From: a bacterium
GTDB taxonomy: Bacteria > Bacteroidota > Bacteroidia > Bacteroidales > Muribaculaceae
Assembly: GCA_004563195.1 (NCBI GenBank)
Contig: SFTJ01000014.1
Span: forward strand, 1 to 47,968
Length of the DNA: 47,968 bases
Reading direction: 5' to 3'
Below the pieces are notes generated by a model that made no database searches, had not been told where the DNA came from, and saw only the letters and a list, made by a program, of their open reading frames with translations. Shown piece by piece: positions 25,319 through 32,990 of this stretch. Every line of letters starts with the position of its first letter. Within the stretch, counting starts at the first letter, position 1. Made by a program: the position numbers and the translations under genes.

Positions 25319-25350
25319 CAAAATAACACAATAAGTTTAGCATTACAAAA
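25319..25350 (-). promoter_or_regulatory. Bacteroidetes-type promoter of the 406-aa gene
   Basis: On the minus strand TTTTG is followed after 19 nt by TTATTTTG. This closely matches TTTG-N19-TAnnTTTG, with the -7 element off by one position. The leader of about 85 nt contains a small hairpin (AACCC-GAAAA-GGGTT) near 25271-25285. Confidence 0.55.
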
Positions 25351-25419
25351 CTTTTTCCGAAATATTTTTGCAAATTAACGTTTATAATGGTTAACATATA
25401 CAAACGAAGCTTCTAAACA

Positions 25420-25453
25420 GTCGAGGGACTCCACTATGGAAGTCCCCCTTGAC
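25420..25453 (-). terminator. Hairpin downstream of amidase copy 2
   Basis: GTCGAGGGACT (25420-25430) pairs with AGTCCCCCTTGAC (25441-25453) with small mismatches. An outer GAAGCT/AGCTTC pairing extends the stem. It lies 48 bp after the stop of the 1239-aa amidase. The T-run on the minus strand is weak (TGTTTAG). Confidence 0.55.
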
Positions 25454-25500
25454 AGCTTCTTAACTTTTTCGCTTAAAAGAACTTACAAGCCGTCGTGACT

Positions 25501-28500
25501 TTATTTTATGAGCACTTTTTCGGCTTTTTTGCCTTGCTTTCTGATGAATATGCCTTCTTGCGGATTAGCCACCTTTATGCCTTGCAGGTTGTAATACTCT
25601 ACAGGTGCTGTCTCATCATCTGCATCCACTCCGTTCAAGCCGCTCGTCTTGCCTATGATGGTCTTCGACTTGGTGAGGTGACTGTTGTGAGTGGTGGGGA
25701 TGGTAAACACGCCCATATAGTGTCCGGCTGCCACAAGGTTGCCTGCGGGGTCGAAACTCATCTGCTTGATGCCCTTGCCGTTGGCTATCTTCACCGCGGC
25801 TACGCCTATGCCGTGGCTGTAGCTATAGCGCGGGGTGAGCACGGGACTGATATCATCGGTCCATGTCACATCGTAGAACTGAAGCAATCCGTTCTCGTCG
25901 TTCACCACTAAGGTGGCGCCGTCGGCACTCACTGCAATACCGCCGCCCGACACGCCGCTCAACAAGTGAGCGTTCTCTTCGAGTCCGAGGTTGAGTTTCA
26001 CATTGCCCGAATAGTCGACAAACATGAGTGTTGGGGTATCGGCATCGCTACTCTGCGAACTCACCACTTGACAAATCCACAGACCTTGCTCCACTGCCAC
26101 TACAGTTGCTTCGGCCAACATTCCGCTCGGAAGGGCTATGCTGCTGCTTGGCGCCACGCCCCATGTCTTGGCTATCGTGGCATCGGCTTGACCTATGTTA
26201 TACACATTGATAACATATTTTCCGGCGCTGTTCTTCATGTAGGCATACATCTTGGTGTCGGCTCCTTCGCCGCGGAATGTTACCGACGATGTCACGCCTG
26301 CCACTTCCACACCTCCGTTGCTGATAATGCCCGAAGCGTTGTTACCCTCGAAGTATTGAGCAAATCCGCCGCCCACAGCTTCGGCTTCTGCCACTTGGAG
26401 TCCCGATTTGGCTGCATCGCTGTCGGCCACATAGGCATTGCCTTGCGAATCGATGTTGATGGTGGTTATCTTGCTGAATGTAGAGTTGCCGTAAGGTGCG
26501 GCATTTTCGCGCTGATAGGTGTCGGCTGAATATACATACACGCCGTTCTTGGCATTGCCGCTGCCGCTGAAGTTAGAGACAAAAATCTTACCCATATTTG
26601 GCGATGCCTCCGAGCAGTCGACGGTGGCATACATGCGGCCGAGGGCATAATCGCCTTCGCTCGGCACTAAATTGCTGATGCACCACACATTGTTGCCACT
26701 CACTTCCACGCCCCACTCTATCTGAGTATTGTCGTCGCCGGGAAGGTCGGCCACAGGCACTTCCACGCTGTTAACTCCGGCTGTTACTGCCGGAACATCC
26801 ACTGTTCCTATGTTTTCGCCGTTCGAAGCATCGTAGAAACATATTTTGCCGCCTTCAGCGCAGTCGCCGTTGACTTCGAATGTGAGTGTATACACATCGT
26901 CGGCGCGCACAGCGCTCAAATTATAGGCAAACACGCGTTTTTCCACCGCTTGCTCCACATCTTGTGTGGTAAATCGGCTCACTTCGCCCTCAAGGCTGAG
27001 ATAAAGTGAGATGTCGGCGCTATTTACACCGGCATAGGTGTTGGCACGGGTCGATGTCACGGCATCGATATTGGTATTGGTGGTCTTCACCAAGCGGGCA
27101 TTGCTCAAGCCGTCGGTCACGTCGTAGAGTGCCACGCCGGTGTGATTGCCGTCGCCATCGGTTGCAGGCACCACCACGAGGGCGTGCTTGGCATACTTGA
27201 AGAACGAGCATGCGCCGGCATCGGCTTTCACCACATCGGTGCTCAATGTGCCCGAATAGGCGGGTGCAGCCACATCGTTGCCGATTACAAACTCAAACGG
27301 GGTGGTATTTGTGCCGTCGATTACAAATGCATCGTCGCGCAACGGCGAAGCAGCAAGTCGATAGCTATCGCCAAGCAATGCTACGGTGAAATGCGACTTA
27401 TCCTGATTGCGAATGGTGCCTACAAGGCCCTTTCGCGATATGGTGAAGAGCGGCAAGCGCACCTCGCCCGATGCTCCGGTGGTCTGCGCCGTGGTGATCA
27501 CGATGCAATCTTCGAGGGGTCCGCTCACTGCCATAGTAGCGCCGGTAACGGCATTGTTGAAATTACCGCTGGTGTAGTTGGTTGCCGATTCAAACCACAG
27601 TTCGGGGTCGCCCTTTGGAGCGCGAGTAGCTTCGTCGCGTTGCCACTTATAGGTGCGATACACGCCGGTGGGCGAATAGGTGGTCTTCACCTGATTGCAA
27701 GCCACAAGCACCGAGTCGCTGGTCATGGCTATATCGCTTATGGCGAGCAATTCGTTCTCGTCGGCTTGCGAACCTGCGCCCGAGGTGCTCACCTCGAAGA
27801 GTTTGTTTTGGGTCACGGCATCGAAGCAGTAAATCCATGGTTTTTGCTCGGCATCGAGTGCAAGCACATACACCGAGTCGCCCTTGGCAAACTCGCGGCG
27901 TATGGTCTTGTCGGCAAGCACATCCACGCGCTTATGAGTATAGTCGCGGCGCATTTCATACGAGCTTGCCAATTCGAGCCACTCTTCTTGCAGCGGGTCG
28001 GGATAGTTGTAGGTGGGATTTGCCACATATCCTTCGGTTTCCACTTGCACTATGGCATAGGTGGTTTCGCCGGCTGTAATGGTGTAGTTTACGGCTTCTC
28101 TGCCATACTCTTCATTGAGTTCGCTCAGGGTCTTATAGCCGGGAGCTTCCACCTCGAGGGTGTAGTCGGCACCGGGTTGAAGGTTTTCGAACACAAACAC
28201 GCCGTTATACTCATCGTCGGTGGTGTATTTTGCCACTTCCACGCCACCCTTGTAGAGGGTGACTACTGCATTGTTGACGGGCAGATACTTATCGTGCGAT
28301 GCGGTGTTGGGGTGATAGTAAGTATGCGAAAATATCGTGTGTAAATCTTTCACCGAACCCATCATATAACCTGTGTCCTCGGTATCCCAACCAAACCACG
28401 CAGCCACGCCTCGGGCATAGCGAAGGCCTTCCTGACCGCAGTAGTCGGGATTGAGTGCGCGATGGCGTGCCGGCTGATAGGTGTGGCAATAGCCTTCGGC

Positions 28501-29220
28501 AAGAAATCCGTTGCAGGTGTTGCGGCGAAGCACACCGAGATAGCCGGCGGCATTTTTTGCGTTCTGCGAGGGATTTTGATAACCATAGTAGAATGTCAAG
28601 TCGCCCACGATGCGCGGCGAGGTGCTCGACAGCACATCTATGCCGTTCGACTCGAGAATGGGCCACAGGGTCTCTGCCATGGCACGACTGGTTTGCTGAT
28701 ACTCGAGCGAACGCGAACCTTCCCACATGTTCTCATCGTCGGCTGCCGGTATGGTATAGCCGTTGTAGATGAGCAGCGAGAGGTTGGTGCTGCTGCCATC
28801 GGTGGCTGCATCGGAGTGAATGGAGAGGAAATAGTCGGTGTTGAAGGCATTACACTCTTCCGATATCTCCGTGAGGTTGCGATTATATTTCTCGGCGTCG
28901 GCTGCTCCCGCTACATAGGGATACGGGCCGTTTTTTACGCGCGAATACATAATGTTCTCCTTAGGCACGCCCCATTTTTCGAGTATGGCTCCCATCTTCA
29001 GACCTTTCCAAAGATTGGTGTTCGATTCATAGAAGCCGGTGGTGTCGCCTGTGGCGTGATTGATGGTGGCAAGGTTGCGGTCGTTGGGACCCCAACTGCC
29101 GTGGCCGGGATTGATGTAGATTCTTGCCTGTGTCTTGGTGAGTGTACCGCCGGCAAATGCTATCATCACTGTGGCTATGACTGTGATTATTGTCAGTATT
29201 ACTCGTTTCATCATTTCCAT
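25501..29220 (-). CDS. Exported N-acetylmuramoyl-L-alanine amidase (copy 2)
   Basis: A 1239-aa paralog of the amidase at 18881-22627. A signal peptide covers about 1-23; the start may be the internal ATG at residue 4 (MKRVILT). The Amidase_3 domain shows H40 (INPGHGSWGPNDR), E65 (YESNTNLW), H135 (LSIHSDA) and the catalytic Glu in FLAEGYCHTYQPARHRALN. The same regulatory-like beta domain (VFVFENLQPGADYTLEV) and propeller-like middle follow. Unlike copy 1 it ends in the NLQG-type tail (APVEYYNLQGIKVANPQEG), which it shares with the neighbouring 406-aa protein. The gene starts 9 bp after the 301-aa propeller gene. The two amidases differ along their whole length, so the duplication is old and both copies seem maintained. 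Zinc-dependent cleavage of MurNAc-L-Ala bonds is expected. Confidence 0.85.
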   Translation of the reverse strand: MEMMKRVILTIITVIATVMIAFAGGTLTKTQARIYINPGHGSWGPNDRNLATINHATGDTTGFYESNTNLWKGLKMGAILEKWGVPKENIMYSRVKNGPYPYVAGAADAEKYNRNLTEISEECNAFNTDYFLSIHSDAATDGSSTNLSLLIYNGYTIPAADDENMWEGSRSLEYQQTSRAMAETLWPILESNGIDVLSSTSPRIVGDLTFYYGYQNPSQNAKNAAGYLGVLRRNTCNGFLAEGYCHTYQPARHRALNPDYCGQEGLRYARGVAAWFGWDTEDTGYMMGSVKDLHTIFSHTYYHPNTASHDKYLPVNNAVVTLYKGGVEVAKYTTDDEYNGVFVFENLQPGADYTLEVEAPGYKTLSELNEEYGREAVNYTITAGETTYAIVQVETEGYVANPTYNYPDPLQEEWLELASSYEMRRDYTHKRVDVLADKTIRREFAKGDSVYVLALDAEQKPWIYCFDAVTQNKLFEVSTSGAGSQADENELLAISDIAMTSDSVLVACNQVKTTYSPTGVYRTYKWQRDEATRAPKGDPELWFESATNYTSGNFNNAVTGATMAVSGPLEDCIVITTAQTTGASGEVRLPLFTISRKGLVGTIRNQDKSHFTVALLGDSYRLAASPLRDDAFVIDGTNTTPFEFVIGNDVAAPAYSGTLSTDVVKADAGACSFFKYAKHALVVVPATDGDGNHTGVALYDVTDGLSNARLVKTTNTNIDAVTSTRANTYAGVNSADISLYLSLEGEVSRFTTQDVEQAVEKRVFAYNLSAVRADDVYTLTFEVNGDCAEGGKICFYDASNGENIGTVDVPAVTAGVNSVEVPVADLPGDDNTQIEWGVEVSGNNVWCISNLVPSEGDYALGRMYATVDCSEASPNMGKIFVSNFSGSGNAKNGVYVYSADTYQRENAAPYGNSTFSKITTINIDSQGNAYVADSDAAKSGLQVAEAEAVGGGFAQYFEGNNASGIISNGGVEVAGVTSSVTFRGEGADTKMYAYMKNSAGKYVINVYNIGQADATIAKTWGVAPSSSIALPSGMLAEATVVAVEQGLWICQVVSSQSSDADTPTLMFVDYSGNVKLNLGLEENAHLLSGVSGGGIAVSADGATLVVNDENGLLQFYDVTWTDDISPVLTPRYSYSHGIGVAAVKIANGKGIKQMSFDPAGNLVAAGHYMGVFTIPTTHNSHLTKSKTIIGKTSGLNGVDADDETAPVEYYNLQGIKVANPQEGIFIRKQGKKAEKVLIK

Positions 29221-29229
29221 AGCGCCATG

Positions 29230-30135
29230 TTATTTAAGGTTGATAATATAGGTTTCGCCTTCATCGGTGCCGAACACTATTTTTCGTGCTTCGGCGCCGG
29301 TATAGGGATACATTGCCTTCACGCTCGGGTCGGTGAGCACTTGGCGCTTGCCATCGAGGGTAGCCGCCACGATTTCCGACGATGTTATCACATGACCGTC
29401 GTCGGTGTCGTGCATTCCCACCACCACATTGTTGTCGTACCACTTGGCGGCGCGAAGTGCACCCAAGCGAGCCACTATCTTGCCGTTGAGGTTGCACACA
29501 TAGCAGCCGTCGCCGCCCACATAGTAGCACACTTTGGTCTTGTCGGGCGACAATGTGGGCCACAAATAGCTCTTGTCGGTGCCGTTGGGTGTCAATATGG
29601 TGCTTTTGCCGTCAACGCTGAGCACCAACTGTCGGTTTACTATCGACACGGTTGCCTGCTTGGCTCGCGTGGTGCGTCGGTTGCCTATCGCGGTCTTTAC
29701 CTGGCGTCCGTTGGTGACGGTAACGGCGGTGTTGCCTTCGATGCTAACGGCGTTGAAGTTGCGCACGCCCTTGGCGAGCGATTTGCTCTCGCCGGTGGCA
29801 AAATTCTTCACTTTTACGTCGGTGCTGCGAAGTCCTTTTTCAAATCGGTCCTCGCGATAAGCCACTGCATCGCCGCTATCGGAGATGGCGGGGTTGTAAC
29901 CCGCGCCGAGGGCTTTGGTCAGCACCTCCACTTTCTTCGATGCGAGGTCGTATTTGGCGAGGCCGTTGAGCTGCGCCCCGGTGAGCAGAATGTAATCGCC
30001 CTTGGGGCTGATGCCTGCCACCACTGTGGCGTTGGTGCCCACTATGTCGATACGCTCCACCGATGCCACTTCGAGCACCTGCGCCATCGATGTGGCTGCC
30101 GCAGCCAATGCCAATGTAAGAAATATTTTTCTCAT
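29230..30135 (-). CDS. Secreted TolB/WD40-like beta-propeller protein (copy 2)
   Basis: A 301-aa paralog of the protein at 22637-23545. The signal peptide is MRKIFLTLALAAAATSMAQ. Blade-like repeats include ISPKGDYILLTGA, ISDSGDAVAYRED and LSPDKTKVCYYV. The sequence VGMHDTDDGHVITSSEIVA matches copy 1 (VGMHDTDNGEVVTASEIVA). It has no sorting tail. It is encoded 53 bp after the GHL10 gene and 9 bp before amidase copy 2, so it probably belongs to a four-gene transcription unit that starts with the NAGPA gene. The function is unknown; its conserved pairing with an amidase is the main clue. Confidence 0.8.
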   Translation of the reverse strand: MRKIFLTLALAAAATSMAQVLEVASVERIDIVGTNATVVAGISPKGDYILLTGAQLNGLAKYDLASKKVEVLTKALGAGYNPAISDSGDAVAYREDRFEKGLRSTDVKVKNFATGESKSLAKGVRNFNAVSIEGNTAVTVTNGRQVKTAIGNRRTTRAKQATVSIVNRQLVLSVDGKSTILTPNGTDKSYLWPTLSPDKTKVCYYVGGDGCYVCNLNGKIVARLGALRAAKWYDNNVVVGMHDTDDGHVITSSEIVAATLDGKRQVLTDPSVKAMYPYTGAEARKIVFGTDEGETYIINLK

Positions 30136-30188
30136 AGCCTGTTGATTTGTTTTTTGGTATTATGATGTTAGTTATTTACTTGACGATA

Positions 30189-32918
30189 TCATCGCTTTAT
30201 CATCTTCAGCGCATGTGTCTCGCCTGCCACGGTCACTTGCAGCACATATACGCCCGAAGCGAGGTAGCTGAGGTCGATTTGGGCATCGTTGCCGATGGCG
30301 TCATACACATTTTGCACTGTGCCGAGCATATTCACGGCTTTCACTGCTATGCGGCTCGTTGCCGATGCCGAGATGCTGAGCACGTCGCCTTGAAGGTCTA
30401 TTTCGGGTGCTGCGCCGCTCACGTCGCTGATGCCGCTGTTAAGGTCGCGATACACAAACGAGATTACATCGCTCCACTCGGTGCTGTTCTGATAGCCTTC
30501 GGCATCGTAATATTTCACCATAGCCCGAGCATAATAGGTAACGCCGTTTTCGAGCGGATTGCGCTTCGAAATCTTTATCTCGCTCGCTGCCACGCCCATA
30601 GCGAAGTCACTCAATTGCTTTTGCGATTTCGACGAACCGAATGCATCGCTCTTATCCACTTGTATGGTAACAAATTCGGCACCATCTTGTGGCACTATCT
30701 CTATGTTGGCGTCGCTGTAGAGTATGCCGCCGTTGGTAGGATTGGCAAATTCGGGTGTCACGCAAGGCATTGCCTTGGTTTTGAATGTAACGAACGACGA
30801 TGTGTTGCCGTTCATGGTTACGCGAGCATAATAGTTGGTCGACGGGTGAAGCTCGAGCACTTTTGCAGTGTAGCTGCCGGTGGTGCTTGTGCGGGTGAGC
30901 ACTATGTTGCTGAACGCTTCGTCGGTAGCCACCTCGAGTGTTGCGGGCAGGTCGCCGTTGGTTGTCCAGCTGAATTCCACCTTCGGGTCGAGTTCGGTGC
31001 TACCATTGGCGGGTGTCAACATCTGCACCAGGCTGTAGTGGAACTTGCGCACTTGCGATATGCCATCGTTCTTGCCCTTTGCCACTGAGTGAATGCGCCA
31101 GTAGATGTCGGCATTCTTGCTGAATGAGCTGTAAAGTGTGGCTGACGATACTTTGGTGTCGGTTAGTTGCACCGATTTCTGCATATTTTCAAAATTGGCA
31201 TCGAGGGCGAGGTCGATGGTATATTTCTCGGCTCCGCTCACTGCGCTCCATTCAAATGTAAAGTCCTTGTCGGTAACGAATCCGTCGGCAGGTGAAATCA
31301 ATGTAGGTGCCGGCAGTGTTTCGTTGTACGAGGGCTGCCATGTTGCCGGCGCCCACTCGTTGCCGTAACGGTCGTAGATGCACACTGCAAAGTAGTGTCC
31401 GCTGCGATAGTCTTCGGGGATGGTAAATTGTGTGCCGTAAGTTATACCCAAGAAGTAGTCCACTTCCTTATTGAAAGCGTCGGGAGCTACGCCGTTGGGC
31501 ACTGCATACACGCTGTAGCGCACATTATCCTTGGCGTTCCAGCTCAGCAGGCTCGATTCGTCGTATGTCAGTCCTGTCACCTTGCCGGGGTCGGTGGCTT
31601 GGGTCTTCCAGGTCATGGCGGGCATCAAAGCATGGCGCTTGAACACGTGGCGCTTGAGATAGTGACCAAACGAGATGCTCGAACTGATGTTATAGATATA
31701 TTTCACCGAGTAAAATATCGAACCGCACGAACCGTTGATCGATGAACTGCGATTGAGCTTTATTTCATTCACAAACTCGGCAAAAGTGGTGCAGTTGGGA
31801 CCGCTGGCATTGTCTACTTCGGCAAGCACCGGGCCATTAGGCATAGTGGCTGTGGGCGCACTCACGTCAGAAGAACCCGAAAGCGACGAAATAGACTGCG
31901 ACACAAACAAATGACGGTCGAAATGGTCTACAATATAGCTCCACCAGGGCACAAGTTTGCTGTAATCCACCGTGTGGCCTATTGTCCAATACACTTGCGG
32001 CGAAATATAGTCGATTACACCCTTATCGAGCCACTCCATAATGTCGATATACTGGCTGCCGTAGTTGTTGTCATAGCCTGTAGGGCATTTGGTGATGCCG
32101 TATTTGTCGGCAAGACTTTGGTCGGTGTAGGTAGCCCCCTGCGGAGCTTGACCGAAGCGTACCCACGGCTTGGTTTCGGTAATCATGGCATAGAGTTTGC
32201 TCATGAGATCGGTCACGTTCTTGCGACGCCAATCGGCTTGGCTGAGCGAACCGCCTGCGCTCACATAGTTGTTGTAGTCGGTTTTATCTTCGCTCATTGC
32301 GGCACCGTTGTAGTAATAATCATCGAAAAGCATACCGTCGATGTCATATTTTGTGATTATCTCCTTGCAGATTTTCACTATATGATCTTGCACGTCAGCT
32401 CGTCCGGGATTGAGAATGCCGCCCGAACCACCTTGTATTACCCATCCGTTTTCCACATATCCTGTGCCATCGCCGGCGCTACCGCCTGAGGTGCTGGTGT
32501 TGAATCGGTAAGGATTGACCCATGCATGGCACTCCAAACCGCGCTTATGGCACTCTTCCACGAAAAATTCAAACGGATCCCATCCGGGGTCTTTGCCACG
32601 AGTGCCTGTGAGCCAACTTGCCCAGGGTTCGTAACTCGATTTATACATGGCATCACTCATGCCACGCACCTGGAAGTTAACGGCATTAAAGTTGTTCACC
32701 GCAAGCGAGTCGAGCATGCGGGTCATTTGGTTTTTCTGGGTCTGTATCGACGACGCCGTACCATTAGAGGTGCTTAAAGGCCAGTCGATGCCCCACACTG
32801 TAGCCACCCACGCCGAGCGCATCTCTCGCTTGGGGGTTATCACATCTACTTGAGCTGTGGCTGCACTTGCCGTCACCAGCATGAGCAGCAACAACCCTAT
32901 TTGTAAAATCTTTTTCAT
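30189..32918 (-). CDS. T9SS-exported GHL10 (DUF187, DigH-like) glycoside hydrolase
   Basis: A 909-aa secreted protein with a signal peptide (about 1-22) and a GHL10 TIM-barrel domain (about 30-400). The domain opens with REMRSAWVATVWGIDWP and continues with NFNAVNFQVRG, DPFEFFVEECHKRGLECHAWVNPYRFN and DGMLFDDYYYNG. E. coli DigH of the same family cuts glycan strands that amidases have stripped of stem peptides, which fits the amidase genes next door. Fibronectin-III-like domains follow (about 440-830, for example PAPTLISPADGFVTDKDFTF). A T9SS sorting tail ends the protein (about 850-909, VLSISASATSRIAVKAVNM to HALKMIKR). It is encoded 72 bp after the NAGPA gene and 53 bp before the propeller gene, likely in one operon. 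The substrate is inferred from family and context. Confidence 0.8.
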   Translation of the reverse strand: MKKILQIGLLLLMLVTASAATAQVDVITPKREMRSAWVATVWGIDWPLSTSNGTASSIQTQKNQMTRMLDSLAVNNFNAVNFQVRGMSDAMYKSSYEPWASWLTGTRGKDPGWDPFEFFVEECHKRGLECHAWVNPYRFNTSTSGGSAGDGTGYVENGWVIQGGSGGILNPGRADVQDHIVKICKEIITKYDIDGMLFDDYYYNGAAMSEDKTDYNNYVSAGGSLSQADWRRKNVTDLMSKLYAMITETKPWVRFGQAPQGATYTDQSLADKYGITKCPTGYDNNYGSQYIDIMEWLDKGVIDYISPQVYWTIGHTVDYSKLVPWWSYIVDHFDRHLFVSQSISSLSGSSDVSAPTATMPNGPVLAEVDNASGPNCTTFAEFVNEIKLNRSSSINGSCGSIFYSVKYIYNISSSISFGHYLKRHVFKRHALMPAMTWKTQATDPGKVTGLTYDESSLLSWNAKDNVRYSVYAVPNGVAPDAFNKEVDYFLGITYGTQFTIPEDYRSGHYFAVCIYDRYGNEWAPATWQPSYNETLPAPTLISPADGFVTDKDFTFEWSAVSGAEKYTIDLALDANFENMQKSVQLTDTKVSSATLYSSFSKNADIYWRIHSVAKGKNDGISQVRKFHYSLVQMLTPANGSTELDPKVEFSWTTNGDLPATLEVATDEAFSNIVLTRTSTTGSYTAKVLELHPSTNYYARVTMNGNTSSFVTFKTKAMPCVTPEFANPTNGGILYSDANIEIVPQDGAEFVTIQVDKSDAFGSSKSQKQLSDFAMGVAASEIKISKRNPLENGVTYYARAMVKYYDAEGYQNSTEWSDVISFVYRDLNSGISDVSGAAPEIDLQGDVLSISASATSRIAVKAVNMLGTVQNVYDAIGNDAQIDLSYLASGVYVLQVTVAGETHALKMIKR

Positions 32919-32990
32919 CGTTGTATTGTTTGATGTTATTATAGTTTGTTTTTATTAATCTTTTTGGAGACAAGTGAGGCGCGTGACATC

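Larger units (their letters stand above)
18881..30135 (-). repeat. Duplicated [propeller + amidase] gene pairs
   Basis: The pair 22637-23545 plus 18881-22627 and the pair 29230-30135 plus 25501-29220 have the same gene order, near-equal lengths (302/1248 and 301/1239 residues) and the same 9-bp spacing between genes. Protein similarity extends along both genes, including the extra domains. The 406-aa gene lies between the two pairs. This is an old segmental duplication; the DNA has diverged. Confidence 0.8.

Noticed and set aside
28462..30165. 567-codon plus-strand open frame over the amidase/propeller genes
   Set aside because: It crosses two real genes on the opposite strand and shows no domain or start signal.
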